64,000 bases of DNA from Acidobacteriota bacterium (GTDB lineage: Bacteria > Acidobacteriota > Blastocatellia > Pyrinomonadales > Pyrinomonadaceae): positions 62,001 through 126,000 of the forward strand of contig JADKEF010000009.1 of NCBI GenBank assembly GCA_016718135.1, in the 5' to 3' direction. A program made the translations under genes and the position numbers. Shown piece after piece: positions 44,701-53,893 of this stretch (positions within the stretch are counted from its first letter, which is position 1; each line of letters opens with the position of its first letter). The notes beneath the pieces were generated by a model, which saw only the letters and a program-made list of their open reading frames with translations, made no database searches and was not told the origin of the DNA.

Positions 44701-45461
44701 GCCTGCGGATCGGTCGAGGTCGTCGTTCCCCGTGACCATTCACCCGTTGTGGCAATCGCAAGGCGATAAGTCCTGATCGCCGAACCGAATGAGAACGCAG
44801 GTGCCGCAGGTGCGGCTTCCAGGTCCGTGATAGTTAGTCCAAGATCAAGATCGTCAGATCCGCATCGGAACGCGGTCGCCTCACCATACTCGTGCTTGTA
44901 GTAAACGAGATAGTTCTCGGTATCGTTTTCCTGCAATGGGTCGATAAACACAGTTCCTTTTTCGGTCAGAACATAACCGTGAAAACCACTTTTGGTCCAG
45001 TCAAATCGTGCGGTCGACCCGGGATCGTCGATCCCGTAGCCATGGAATGTTCTCCAGGATGGAAATGCCTCTGCCAAGTGCGGAGCCAGCACGGGCGAAT
45101 CCTCGATGCGAAACCGCTTGAGGCTGCCGTCCGGCATGGGCACTTCCATCACGACATTCGTCGAACGTGCCTCACCGGTGAACTCGAGCGGCATCGCCCG
45201 CATCAAGCCCTTCAACGCTTGTCCGTCAAGCTTAAATGCGACGGATCGCTCAGGCTGGACCTGACGGCGACCACGCTCGGGAACTCGCGAATGATCGACG
45301 CTCTGCCAGAGTTTGCCTTGCTCACCTCCGCCGCTGCGGGTCTGTGCTGACACAGGGCTGTAAGCGAAAAGAAGAGTGGCGATAAGGGTGAAAAGTGCGG
45401 TCGTTACGGGAAGTAAGCGCACACGAATAGTGGCTGTATTCATAGTCATTGAGGTCTCCAA
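41733..45461 (-). CDS. Secreted reprolysin-type metalloprotease with Calx-beta, P and C-terminal carboxypeptidase-regulatory-like domains
   Basis: A 1242-aa exported protein. Signal peptide about 1-40 (ends SPVSAQ). A propeptide-like region leads to a metzincin domain with HEIGHQFGGSH (His378 first ligand) and the Met-turn region STLMSYVGIC. Next come beta-sandwich modules, a Calx-beta-like region (about 770-990), a proprotein-convertase P-like domain (about 1010-1150) and a last beta domain (SGRVTTPDGRGLRNATV...) ending VDFIGQE. The last 270 residues are closely matched in the neighbouring 45690-50430 gene. It probably degrades extracellular protein; the C-terminal domain may be a sorting signal. 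Confidence 0.9.
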   Translation of the reverse strand: METSMTMNTATIRVRLLPVTTALFTLIATLLFAYSPVSAQTRSGGGEQGKLWQSVDHSRVPERGRRQVQPERSVAFKLDGQALKGLMRAMPLEFTGEARSTNVVMEVPMPDGSLKRFRIEDSPVLAPHLAEAFPSWRTFHGYGIDDPGSTARFDWTKSGFHGYVLTEKGTVFIDPLQENDTENYLVYYKHEYGEATAFRCGSDDLDLGLTITDLEAAPAAPAFSFGSAIRTYRLAIATTGEWSRGTTTSTDPQAVRTAALAAMTTSVNRLDAIFRKEIAVSFQLVNPSITNDATNIIFDDPATDPYDNTDSEAQLNINQTTVNTRVGVANYDVGHLYGTGGGGVASSPSVCAADAKAQGYSARAGFYGDPFTVDYVAHEIGHQFGGSHTYNNRDNGGACTTRSTSNAFEVASGSTLMSYVGICNIRNLQQYVDTGVPAFHIRSLTQMVANIQDAGNGGSCGVPTGTNSVPTVSAGNNFTIPRLTPFILTAQGNDADPGDVANLLYSWEQYDLSPSGTGQLGTPALGYDVDTDGVQRSLFRVYSPVASSSRTFPSMAFVLNPANNNPANSNNPPLNYQGNHPTGAPGAVCQAGNDCVIGENLPSIARTMNFRVAVRDQRGGIADAGMQVTTVNTSGPFQVTSQNTAATWAVGSTQTVTWDVVGTDAAPIGAANVNILLSTNGGQTFPVTLLANAPNNGTAQITVPDNATSQAGVKVEAAGNIFFDVNNVNFEISGGAPAVAVGNATGGEGPSADNPEGDPLVFTITLSSASAQPVTVRVNTNGITASEGGDFESVDGLDVVFPAGTLSRTVSVPIVEDPGDEPDETFSLDVASATGASVSDGQGIGTIIDDDPAAIETVEFTEAAYLDDESQSVSISIERFGDLQNPSSVTFATSAGGTAIGSANCGNGGDYESNAGQTVNFAAGESSKTVSVPLCRDSLLEGNETFLVRLTSPVGAGLGTPNVATVTINDTANQFRNSTSISTFQGTVAAPYPSNIVVTGAPTNVQRIRVTLYDLYHAFPDNLKVLLVNPQGRKFILMADAGGAVPVADGSNVTLTFTDDANAVLPDSTSLSTGNFEPTSWQTTINDFPAPAPAGPYAQPGSTVGGTGAQTLFGNFGQLDGNGTWSLYIRDDNGGNAPMVVNGGVNGGWGIELLPATAAGVEVSGRVTTPDGRGLRNATVSMVDGQGVVRTATTSSFGYYSFDGIEAGSSIVMSVESRRYRFAPRIIQVIDTLTDVDFIGQE
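41739..42540. repeat. Duplicated C-terminal coding block, copy 1
   Basis: This segment and 45696-46520 code for the same P-like and C-terminal domains. Over the last about 250 bases they differ at only a few positions, including at synonymous sites, which implies recent duplication or gene conversion. Confidence 0.88.
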
Positions 45462-45596
45462 TAATAGCTACAAAAATAGATCAGATGTTTAGGAATCGAT
45501 TAGAATGCGCAAGAGTATCACGTCTTCAACAGACTCGGCAAAAAAGTCCCCTACATAACTAAACGAATTTGGAATGAGAAATGGGGCACCGGGCCG

Positions 45597-45628
45597 AAAA
45601 AAAAGGCGGCCTTTGCGGGCCGCCTTTT
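45597..45628 (-). terminator. Rho-independent terminator of the BNR-type gene
   Basis: On the minus strand AAAAGGCGGCC pairs with GGCCGCCTTTT around a 6-base loop, followed by four more T. It lies about 60 bases after the stop at 45690. The rest of the spacer 45462-45689 shows no gene. Confidence 0.88.
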
Positions 45629-45689
45629 GGTTGAGGTGTTGGTCGATGGACATTTGTTGGCCATCGACCTTAGGTTGTTGTTTAGACCG

Positions 45690-48600
45690 CTATTCCTGGC
45701 CCTGGAAGTCGACGTCCGTGAGGGTGTCGATGACCTGGATGATGCGTGGGGCGAAGCGGTAGCGGCGGCTTTCGACGCTCATTACGATGCTCGAGCCGGC
45801 CTCGATGCCATCGAACGAGTAGTAGCCGAAGCTGCTTGTCGTTGCTGTTCTTACCACTCCCTGGCTGTCGACCATGCTCACGGTCGCGTTCCTGAGTCCG
45901 CGTCCGTCAGGTGTCAACACTCGGCCTGAGATCTCAACTCCGGCTGCAGTTGCAGGCAGAAGCTCGAGTCCCCATCCGCCCTGTACGCCGCCGTTGATGA
46001 CCTGAGGGGCATTGCCTCCGTTGTCATCGCGGATGTACAGGCTCCACCTCCGTTGGCATCCAGCTGTCCGAAGGTGCCGAACAGCGTCTGTGCGATCGTG
46101 CCGCCCACCGTGCTGCCCGGTTGGACATACGGTCCTGCCGGTGCAGGTGCCGGGAAGTCATTGATCGTCGTCTGCCAGTTCGTCGGTTCGAACTTTCCTC
46201 TCGTCAGGGCTGTACTGTCTGGCAGTACCTGTCCGGCGAGGTCTGTGAACGTCAGCGTTACGTGGCCGTTCTGGGTGATCGCTACCGGGCCGCCTGCATC
46301 GCCCATCAGGATGTACTTGCGTCCCTGCGGATTGACAAGCAGTACCTTCCAGGTTATCAGGTGCCGAGTGGTAGAAGTCATACAGTGTGACTCGTACACG
46401 GTGGACGTTGAGCGGTGGCCCTGCGACCGTGATGTTCGACGGATACGGTGCCGCCTGGATACCCTGGAACGTATCGATCGGTGTCGTGTTACGGAACTGG
46501 TTAGCAGTATCGTTCACGATCACATTCGTTGTTCCCCTGGGCTCCGACGCCTCCGCCTGTCACAGCAGTCAGCGTGAACTGTCTCGTCTCATCGATCTCG
46601 TACAGTGTGTCAGGGCAATTCGTGACGTTGAAGGTCTTCGACGTCTCGCCGGCTGCAAAGGTCAGCACTACCGGAGCCGCCGCGATGTCGGCATTACCCG
46701 CACATGTCGCTGCCACGTTTGCTGTTCCCGTAGCTCCCGGGCCTGCCGTGACCGTTGTCACTCCTGTCGTCACACCTGTTCTCGTTACCGTCACCACCGT
46801 CTGCTGCGGTACATCTCCAACCTGCGATTCGTCATTGATGAACGAAGCCGCTGAGAACTGTACCAGATTCGTAGCTGTCGGCGTTGCCGTCGGTGTTGCC
46901 GTTGGCGTGTTCGTCGGTGTTGCGGTTGGGGTCGGCGTACCACTAGGCCGGACCACGCGATAGGTTCCGATGACCGTGGCCGCAGGCACGTCAGTAATAT
47001 CGTCCGCCGGGAAAAGGACGTTGCCCGTGGTTGGAGCGGTCAATAGAGCCGTATACGCGGCTGGGGTGATGGTCCAGGTGCCCGCACCGGTGAATGCTGT
47101 CTGCCCTGCGGTGAAGGTTGTTGTTGCTGTCGCCGAGTAGCTCCAGATGTTCAGTCCCGGCTCGGTATTGCTGGCACGGAACAGCGCTGGTGAGTTGTCC
47201 GTCGGCACCGAGGCCGCAGTCAGATTGCCGCTAACCAGGGTCGTAGTTCCGAAGGTGAACGTACCCGCACTGGCGAACATATTCTGGAAGTAAAAGCCCG
47301 TCGTGGTGGGTCCGCTAACAGTGGCCGCAGACGCTGCGCTGGTGGCAGTGACCGTGACCTGGTTCGCTGTCGTCAGATTAACCACCAGCAACTCTCCACC
47401 CGGAGCCGGCGTCGGCGTCGGCGTCGCCGTCGGCGTGTTAGTAGGCGTTGCCGTTGGAACTACCGTCGGTGTTGCCGTCGGGGTGTTCGTCGGTGTTGCC
47501 GTTGGGGTACCGGTCGGTCCGCCGCAGGAGCCGGATCCAGGGTTGCAAATTCCAGCAGCACGAGTGCCCGTCAACTGCAGGCCAGCCGATAGGCTCGGAG
47601 TGTTGACCGAAAACTCAGTAAACTGAGTTCCGGTTGCAGCCGCCTGTGCACCGACCGTTGCCTGTGCACCGTCGAGTCGGGCACCGTTGCCCGTCAGAAC
47701 ATAAATGTACCGGATGGTATCCGTACCTTCTGTCAACAAAACGGCAAAGTTGGTCGAGATCGGTCCGTTCACGGTCTCACCAAAATGCTGGGCTCTCCAC
47801 TCGATATAAAACTGACGATTCGGAGCCGAACCTATCGTGTTGGTATAGATACCACCGCCCGTCACATCTGCCGGATCCATGTCGAGGTCATCCCAATACG
47901 GGAAGACTGTGGGTCCGCCGGTAAATGCGGCTGCCGGGAGGGTGCCATTCGTAAGTGCGGAGTTTGAGGCACCGTTGAACGTAAGAGCACCATTCGTACT
48001 CGCACTCAACGAGGTAACCGCTGTTCCATATACCGTTGATGCCCACGCCGCTGGAAGAGTTACAGGTACCACGAAGTCATCATCGTCTGAGAGAGGTATA
48101 AAGGTTCCGCCAGCCGGGATCGTCGCACCAGTCGACGATGCGAAGGCGTAGTTTGGATTCGCCGCCTGGCCGACTCCAACAGTGAAGTTGTAGACCGCCG
48201 GCGAGACGCCGCCTGTGAATGTCACGGTCAATGTCAGATTTATCGTGCTTGCACAGGCAACGGAGTTGCTTGTTGATATCTGGAACGGCGTCGTGTTCGT
48301 TTGCGTACCGCCGATCGCGATATTTGGATACGCAGAATTCGCCTGCGATATCGTCACGCCGGCCGTACTTGTCGAAAGGATCGCCGAAACTGCGGTAGCC
48401 GGTCCCGTACCATTGTTGGTCAGCGGGATATTGATCTGGTTACACTCATTTGGCTCGATGATCCCATTGCCTGTCGGTACGGTCGCAGTGCCTCTGGAAA
48501 GGGTTGCGGTCGGCAAGAAGAAGTTTCCTGAGAATGCGATCAGAGGGTCATTGTCAGCTGCACGCGTAACCGATCCGGCCGCCATCGCCATTGTATGCGT

Positions 48601-50430
48601 CAGCTGGGTCGGATTCGGAGCGGAGCCAAAGGTAAACGTCGATTGGGACGTAGTATTATTTACGACCGATGTCGCAGGAATACCATCGACCGTGAAATCG
48701 CTCGCCTGCACACTCGCAGCATTTACCGGATCAGTGAAGTTGACTACATAAGACGTCGGCACTGACGCAACCGTTGAACCAACCGTAGGCACTGTACCTG
48801 CAACGGCAAGTCCTAGAGGGATCTTGTCGTAGTACATGTTCGGGTCTTTGCGAGGTGCTCCGCCTGTAAGGTCGGCACGATTGTCGGACCATGCTACATG
48901 GAAAAAGCCTGGTGTTGCAACCGCGTGAGTGTAGTCACCCATGTAGACCGAATTGATAACGCTGTCGCGGCCAAATTCTGGAAGAGACGCTACATCGCTG
49001 ATGGCAAAACTAGGAGTGAATGTGGTCGTTGCTCCCGATAGTGTTGCTATACGACCGTAATACTTTAGAAGGTTGTTCGCCGGATCCTCTTGTCGGCTGT
49101 AATAGAAGACGCCGAGACGCGTGCCATCGGTACTAACAGCTAAGGTTGGCTGCCATTGATCCGTGGTCGTTGCGTCGTCGTTTACTTTGACTGGAGCGGT
49201 CCAAGTGGTGCCGCCATTAGACGACTGGACCACGAAAACATCAGCCTTGTCAGGAGCCGTGCCCACGCTATTGTAGGTAACATATACATTGCCATTCACC
49301 GGGTTTACCGCCGCATGCGGGAACCTGCTGCTTCTGAACGCCGAGTTGGCGAGGCCGACATTTCTCGAACCTACTAGCCCAAGGTCGCCGTTGGTGCCGC
49401 CAGCCGTGAAGGTCGCGACCGTAACCGCGGGGGCGAAGGTCGCACCCTGATCCGTCGATTTACGCATCTGGATCGTTGTTCCCTGGAACCAGAACGCGTA
49501 GATCGAGTGGTCAGGCCCAACCTCGATGTATGCACCTTGGTTGCCGGAGACGATCAATGTGCCGCCGCTTGGGCCGAAGGTAGCACCACCATCCGTCGAC
49601 TTGTAAAAATACACACCGGCCGGTGCAGGTGTGCCAAATCGCCTCGTTAGAAGATAAACGTTTCCGTTTCCTGATCCCGGGAAGTTGTCTACAACGTGCC
49701 ACTGTTTATCGTCACTCGAGCTGCCTGGGGTGGCAACGACCGGAGCCATCCAGGTCGCACCATTGTCGTCAGAACGGAACATCTGGATCGTGCTTGGGGC
49801 CGAAAATCCAAGCGTCGAGAAATATATTCTGCCTGTCGTATTATCGCGGGCCAAAACTGGATCGCCGGCATCGCCTATTGCACTGGTCGGAAACACACCG
49901 CCGTCTGTGAAGGTCGCACCGCCATCGGTCGATCGCGAGAAACCCGTAAACTTATTCGCACCGCCGGAATTCGATCCGGCGTCGTTAAACCCGATTACGA
50001 CCGTATTGCCAAAAGCAACAAGATCGGATTCGCTCTGCGTGAAGTTTCCGGTACCGGTACCACCCGAATTGTTATTGATCAGAACATCGGTCCCAGCCGG
50101 AGCGTCAGCAGGATTCGCAGGCACACGGCCTGCTCCCGATGGCACCTCGCCACGCTTGTCACGCTCGAAATAGTCATCAAGATTCTCGATGGTTCTCGTC
50201 CATGTATCACAATCGATCAGGTCCGGATTGCCGCAGAGGCCATACAACTCGTCCTCTTCCTCGATCCCGGAGGCCTTTTGCGTTGGAGCGACCTCTTTCT
50301 TGTCGGCAGGGTTTTCCTGCGCCTTACTCTGCTGTGAGATGACGCCGAATGCCGCAACACCCAGCAGCGCCAGAACAAGCACAAGCATTCTGCGATTAAC
50401 ATAAAAGAACGACCCGATGGATCTCTTCAT
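45690..50430 (-). CDS. Giant secreted BNR/sialidase-fold protein, frameshifted near the C-terminus
   Basis: About 1580 codons if the frame is restored. The intact first part (50430 to about 46540) has an export segment (about 15-37), a six-bladed BNR-like propeller (FTGFSRSTDGGATF, MFRSDDNGATW, FYKSTDGGATFGP repeats), an Ig-like domain, Pro-Thr linkers and a Calx-beta domain. The frame then breaks: an extra G in a G4 run near 46534, an extra G near 46350, and a net one-base loss near 46045. The three following frames continue the P-like domain and the C-terminal domain ending VDFQGQE (stop 45690), all readable against the intact paralogue at 41733. It is either a decaying gene or consensus error in a duplicated region. 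Probably an adhesive or sensing surface protein; catalysis is not shown. Confidence 0.75.
45696..46520. repeat. Duplicated C-terminal coding block, copy 2 (frameshifted)
   Basis: Partner of 41739-42540. Contains two of the three frame breaks, near 46350 and 46045; the third, near 46534, is just outside the block. Confidence 0.88.
46877..46950. repeat. Short tandem repeat coding Pro-Thr linker (second)
   Basis: GTCGGCGTTGCCGTTGG-like units on the plus strand, encoding alternating Pro-Thr-Ala-Thr on the minus strand. It separates two beta domains of the BNR-type protein. Confidence 0.85.
47400..47520. repeat. Short tandem repeat coding Pro-Thr linker (first)
   Basis: Degenerate 12- and 18-base units encode PTATPTNTPTATPT-like residues. 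Such linkers keep surface domains apart and often expand or shrink by slippage. Confidence 0.88.
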
Positions 50431-50802
50431 AACGATTCAAAGCCTCCAGAAAATATCGAAATTCACAGCAGGGCAGACCTCCCGTGATATGATGAACGCG
50501 ACGTACGTCCAATACCCACGTACTGCCATAAAAAATAGGGTTGCTTCTGCAACTCCCACAAATTGGTAAATAGAAACTGGACGGAAGTATATGCCCCTAC
50601 CCGAGAGTTGTCAATTACTTGGGCGTGAACGAACACTGCCAAATAGCGCGTTCATAAAGAGTTCACTGGGTAGTCGAAACGTATAGATCACTCCCAGTGT
50701 GAGCATTTCCCCGCTTTGAAATAGGAAAGCTGTCTGAAACCTCGATTCCAGACAGCCTTTTTTTATTGACGATTAGGGAAAGCAAAACGCCAGAAGGTCG
50801 AC
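50431..50802. other. 372-base spacer with hairpin terminator
   Basis: This lies upstream of the BNR-type gene and downstream of the SPFH gene, both on the minus strand. A terminator-like hairpin is at 50729-50766. The part 50460-50660 probably holds the promoter of the BNR gene, but no clear motif was found and no credible coding frame exists. Confidence 0.55.
50729..50766. terminator. Terminator hairpin after the SPFH gene
   Basis: GCTGTCTG and CAGACAGC pair around a 12-base loop; a run of seven T follows on the plus strand and a weaker T-rich tail on the minus strand. By position it serves the SPFH gene ending at 50803. Confidence 0.7.
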
Positions 50803-51957
50803 CTAAGCTGCTTCGGTTTTCGCTCCACACTCGGGGCAGAATTTTGCACCGGCGGCGAGTTCGGCCTGACAGCCTGCACATTTCGCCTTTTCCTGTGTCG
50901 AACCACATTCCGAGCAGAACTTCGCTCCTTCGCGAAGGTTTGCTCCGCACTTGACGCATGGAACCTGAGCGATCTCCATCTTCCCGCCACAATCGGCACA
51001 GAATTTAGCTCCCTGAGCGTTCGCTTTGCCGCACGAAGGACATGGTGTTGTTGCTACTGGAGCAGCTCCGCCTCCACCGCCTTGCTGCATCCCGCCAAAG
51101 GCACCGACCATCTGGTTGCCCATCGCAAATCCGGCTCCGAGGCCCGCACCAAGGCCGGCACCGCCGCCTTCGTTCTGAGCTGCGTCACGCAGAGCGTCCG
51201 CCGCCTGGAATTTCATGTACTGATCGACATTGCCGATCGCTCCCATCGCGGATCGCTTATTAATAGCTTCCTGAACTTCCTCGGGAACGCTGACATTCTC
51301 GACGTAAAACTTTGTAACCTCGAGCCCGTAGCTGCCGAAGTCGCCGTTGATCATGCCGCGAATACGCTCGCCCATCTCTTTGTACTGAGACGCGAGGTCA
51401 AGCGCGGGGATCTTCAGTTCGCCGATCGCATCGGAAAACTCAGTAACGATCGCACGTTTGAGCTGGCCTTCAATGTCTTCGGTGGTGAAATGCGCATTCG
51501 TTCCGGCGATCTCTTTGATGAATTCACCCGGATCGGCAACACGCAGGCTGTACGCACCGAATGCACGAAGCTGGACGATGCCAAAATCCGCGTCGCGGAG
51601 CATGATCGGGTTCGACGTGCCCCATTTCATATCCGTAAACTGTTTGGTATTAACAAAGTACACCTCGGATTTGAACGGCGAATTAAACCCGAACTTCCAC
51701 GCACCGAGCTTCGACAGGATCGGGGTGTTGCCGCCATCGATCGTGTACTTGCCGGGCGTAAATACGTCAGCGACCTGTCCTTCATGAACAAAAACCGCCG
51801 CTTGCGATTCGCGAACGATCAGCTGCGCTCCGTTCTTGATCTCCTGCCCCGCCACCGGAAAGCGATAGACCATTGTATCGCCAGTGTTATCGAGCCACTC
51901 GATAACTTCAATAAACTGGTTGAGTGCTTCACTCTTGATCTTGTCCAAAATGCTCAT
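50803..51957 (-). CDS. SPFH domain protein with C-terminal double zinc ribbons
   Basis: A 384-aa protein of the YdjI-like virion-core/SPFH group. The SPFH domain covers about residues 30-250 (VFVHEGQVADVFTPGKYTI, DFGIVQLRAFGAYSLRVADP). A Gly-rich linker follows (GAGLGAGLGAGFAMG), then two zinc-ribbon pairs (CPSCGKANAQGAKFCADCG; CVKCGANLREGAKFCSECG; CAGCQAELAAGAKFCPECG, three CxxC...CxxC units in all). Such proteins gather on membranes in oligomers, in Bacillus linked to membrane stress; the ribbons may bind proteins or nucleic acid. The start has an AAGGAG site about 10 bases upstream. Confidence 0.9.
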   Translation of the reverse strand: MSILDKIKSEALNQFIEVIEWLDNTGDTMVYRFPVAGQEIKNGAQLIVRESQAAVFVHEGQVADVFTPGKYTIDGGNTPILSKLGAWKFGFNSPFKSEVYFVNTKQFTDMKWGTSNPIMLRDADFGIVQLRAFGAYSLRVADPGEFIKEIAGTNAHFTTEDIEGQLKRAIVTEFSDAIGELKIPALDLASQYKEMGERIRGMINGDFGSYGLEVTKFYVENVSVPEEVQEAINKRSAMGAIGNVDQYMKFQAADALRDAAQNEGGGAGLGAGLGAGFAMGNQMVGAFGGMQQGGGGGAAPVATTPCPSCGKANAQGAKFCADCGGKMEIAQVPCVKCGANLREGAKFCSECGSTQEKAKCAGCQAELAAGAKFCPECGAKTEAA

Positions 51958-52043
51958 TTATTGCATCTCCTTGTCGTAACTCTTAACGATTAAATATGGC
52001 ATAAAGTTGCCAGAAATGGAAGTTTTTCGTTCTTCAGCTCATT

Positions 52044-52529
52044 TCATATTCCCGGCGATCGCTCCTGCCCGGCCAAGCGCGGACGGCGGACGATCCAGAG
52101 TAGGACGATGACGAGCATTCCGCTTGTAATGTCGAGGAGAGCATCGTCGATCGTACCGGTTCGGGTCACGTCAAAGCTCTGCCTGTACTCATCGAGCGAC
52201 GCCACGACGACTACCGGTATGATCGCGACGAGGTACCGCCAATTGCTTAGTCGATGTCCTGCAAACAATGAGAACGCACGCACAGACAGAAATGCGAGCA
52301 CGGAGTATTCAAAAATATGCGCCAGCTTGCGGACACCGACGTGAATGACCTTTAGAGTTTCGGGCGAGATATCGGGATAGATCCATCGGACCAACGGCCC
52401 AATGAAGCGCGATGTCTCAGCCATCGACGCGCTCGAGCTCGACATCGCAAAAACGACGACGATCCAGACAGCAAGAGGCGCGAACGCCCAAAGGCCTCCG
52501 CGCCAATCATTGACCACTCTTTGACTCAT
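52044..52529 (-). CDS. VanZ-like membrane protein
   Basis: A 161-aa protein with four hydrophobic segments and the VanZ family features VIHVGVRKLAHIFEYSVLAFL and the conserved SLDEYRQSFDVTRTGTIDDALLDITSG. Members occur widely; VanZ itself adds low-level teicoplanin resistance, but most have no known role. Its ATG at 52529 overlaps the TGA of the upstream small membrane protein gene (TGATG), so the two are likely translated together. Confidence 0.88.
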   Translation of the reverse strand: MSQRVVNDWRGGLWAFAPLAVWIVVVFAMSSSSASMAETSRFIGPLVRWIYPDISPETLKVIHVGVRKLAHIFEYSVLAFLSVRAFSLFAGHRLSNWRYLVAIIPVVVVASLDEYRQSFDVTRTGTIDDALLDITSGMLVIVLLWIVRRPRLAGQERSPGI

Positions 52530-52789
52530 CAATTAGTGGGCAGATTCCCCATTGAGAAGTTCATTCCGCCACCGACGACCATCACGATCCATCCCGCGAT
52601 GACAAGGATCAGAGGTATCATTCCCTGCTTCTTCATAACGTAGAAGATGATGCCGCCCAGCGGTTGGCAAAAGAAATTGACGAGGCCCCAAATAACTTTG
52701 TCCTTAGTATCAGCACCTGTTTGAACGGCCGTAACGACGAGCCATATGGTGCCAACCAAAACCAGTACCCAGCCTAGAATCCCTAACAT
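52529..52789 (-). CDS. Small membrane protein, PLDc_N-like
   Basis: An 86-aa protein with three hydrophobic segments (ILGWVLVLVGTIWLVVTAV; IWGLVNFFCQPLGGIIFYVMKK; LILVIAGWIVMVVGG). The middle resembles the PLDc_N (phospholipase D N-terminal) domain. The ATG at 52789 is favoured by GGAGG about 6 bases upstream; the frame extends 18 codons more without family match. Function unknown. Coupled to the VanZ-like gene. Confidence 0.78.
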   Translation of the reverse strand: MLGILGWVLVLVGTIWLVVTAVQTGADTKDKVIWGLVNFFCQPLGGIIFYVMKKQGMIPLILVIAGWIVMVVGGGMNFSMGNLPTN

Positions 52790-52869
52790 TGAGTTCCTCC
52801 TAAAAGATCTAAATTTGCTTTGGAAAGCTGAAAAGCAAGGCAAGCATATACGAAGTTGGTTTAAAATTC

Positions 52870-52920
52870 AAAGTTCCAAGTCCTGAGTTAACCTGACGGA
52901 AACTCGGAACTTGGAACTTT
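52870..52920. repeat. Hairpin repeat, AAAGTTCCAAG family
   Basis: The arms at 52870-52889 and 52901-52920 match as reverse complements at 18 of 20 positions, built from GTTCCAAG units. It lies 20 bases after the atpG stop and may protect or end the atp message. Confidence 0.88.
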
Positions 52921-52939
52921 GGAAAAGCTTGTTGTCCTG

Positions 52940-53815
52940 TTACGCCGCCGCGGCTCCTGAAACAACTTCGATAATTTCTTTCGTGATCGCCGCCTGGCGG
53001 ATGCGATTCATATTCAGGGTCAGCGTGTCGATCAATTCGCCTGCATTCTTTGATGCCGAGTCCATTGCCGTCATACGCGAGCCTTGCTCCGACGCGACCG
53101 ACTCCAGCATTCCTTTGTAGATCTGTATTTCGACCTGCTTTGGCAGCAATTTGCCGAAGATCTCAGCTGCAGGCTGTTCGTAGATGTATTCCGATTCACC
53201 ACCAGCCGTCTCGCCTACCTCACTTTCAGTCTTTGGGATCGGAAGAAGCTGCTGGATGACAGGCTTTTGCGAAAGCACGGTCTTAAACTCTGTAAACACA
53301 ACAAACACCTTATCGATAGTCTCGTCCTCAGTGAATGTTTTGATGAGCTTATTCGCGATCTCGACGGCGTCGGCGTGAACGACCTGTCCGCTGCCGGTCA
53401 ATCCAAGATACTCGTCAACCAACTCGATCTCACGACGTTTAAAGAAATCACGTCCCTTTCGTCCAACAGCGACCATCGATGCCTGTTTGTCAGCATTCTC
53501 TTTCAGGAAAGCCTGCGTCGCTTTGATGACGTTTGCATTAAAAGCTCCGGCGAGGCCTTTGTCGGCACTGATGAGGACGACGAGATATTTCTCGTCGCCA
53601 CGAGCATCAAGCAGCGGATGCGAAAATTCGCCCGCGACCTTCCCGCTCAGGCTACCGAGCACCTCGCTCATCTTGCCCGCAAACGGACGCGACGCCGTCA
53701 CACGATCGGTCGCACGCTTGAGCTTGGCCGCCGCGACCATCTTCATCGCCTTGGTGATCTGCTGTGTATTTTTGACCGACTTAATTCGCCGGCGCATGTC
53801 CAAAAGACTTGCCAT
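52940..53815 (-). CDS. atpG: ATP synthase subunit gamma
   Basis: A 291-aa rotor shaft subunit of F1. The N-terminal coiled coil is SLLDMRRRIKSVKNTQQITKAMKMVAAAKLKRA. The central part has LISADKGLAGAFN and the C-terminal coiled coil has RMTAMDSASKNAGELIDTL and ITKEIIEVVSGA. The ATG at 53815 is used because the extra upstream codons translate the TGAGTGA repeat. It is the last atp gene here; beta and epsilon genes do not follow, which is unusual. Confidence 0.95.
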   Translation of the reverse strand: MASLLDMRRRIKSVKNTQQITKAMKMVAAAKLKRATDRVTASRPFAGKMSEVLGSLSGKVAGEFSHPLLDARGDEKYLVVLISADKGLAGAFNANVIKATQAFLKENADKQASMVAVGRKGRDFFKRREIELVDEYLGLTGSGQVVHADAVEIANKLIKTFTEDETIDKVFVVFTEFKTVLSQKPVIQQLLPIPKTESEVGETAGGESEYIYEQPAAEIFGKLLPKQVEIQIYKGMLESVASEQGSRMTAMDSASKNAGELIDTLTLNMNRIRQAAITKEIIEVVSGAAAA

Positions 53816-53819
53816 AAAT

Positions 53820-53886
53820 ATGAGTGATGAGTGATGAGTAATGACTGATGAGTTTCTGAACACTCATCACTCACCGTTCACCACTT
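53820..53886. repeat. Hairpin repeat, TGAGTGA family (between atpA and atpG)
   Basis: TGAGTGATGAGTGATGAG units (53820-53850) face CACTCATCACTCACC (53861-53875) in inverted order. It fills the atpA-atpG spacer. Confidence 0.85.
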
Positions 53887-53893
53887 ACAATTT

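Noticed and set aside
47400..47520. Regular short repeats that might suggest a CRISPR array
   Set aside because: They are in frame inside a coding region, encode a Pro-Thr linker, and have no spacers of constant length; no cas genes.
48215..48751. 178-codon open frame on the plus strand inside the BNR-type gene
   Set aside because: Antisense shadow of a low-stop, Thr/Val-rich coding region; no independent family or ribosome site.
53820..53886. TGAGTGA repeats as a CRISPR or tandem satellite
   Set aside because: Units are 7 bases with an inverted partner, forming one hairpin; no spacer sequences.
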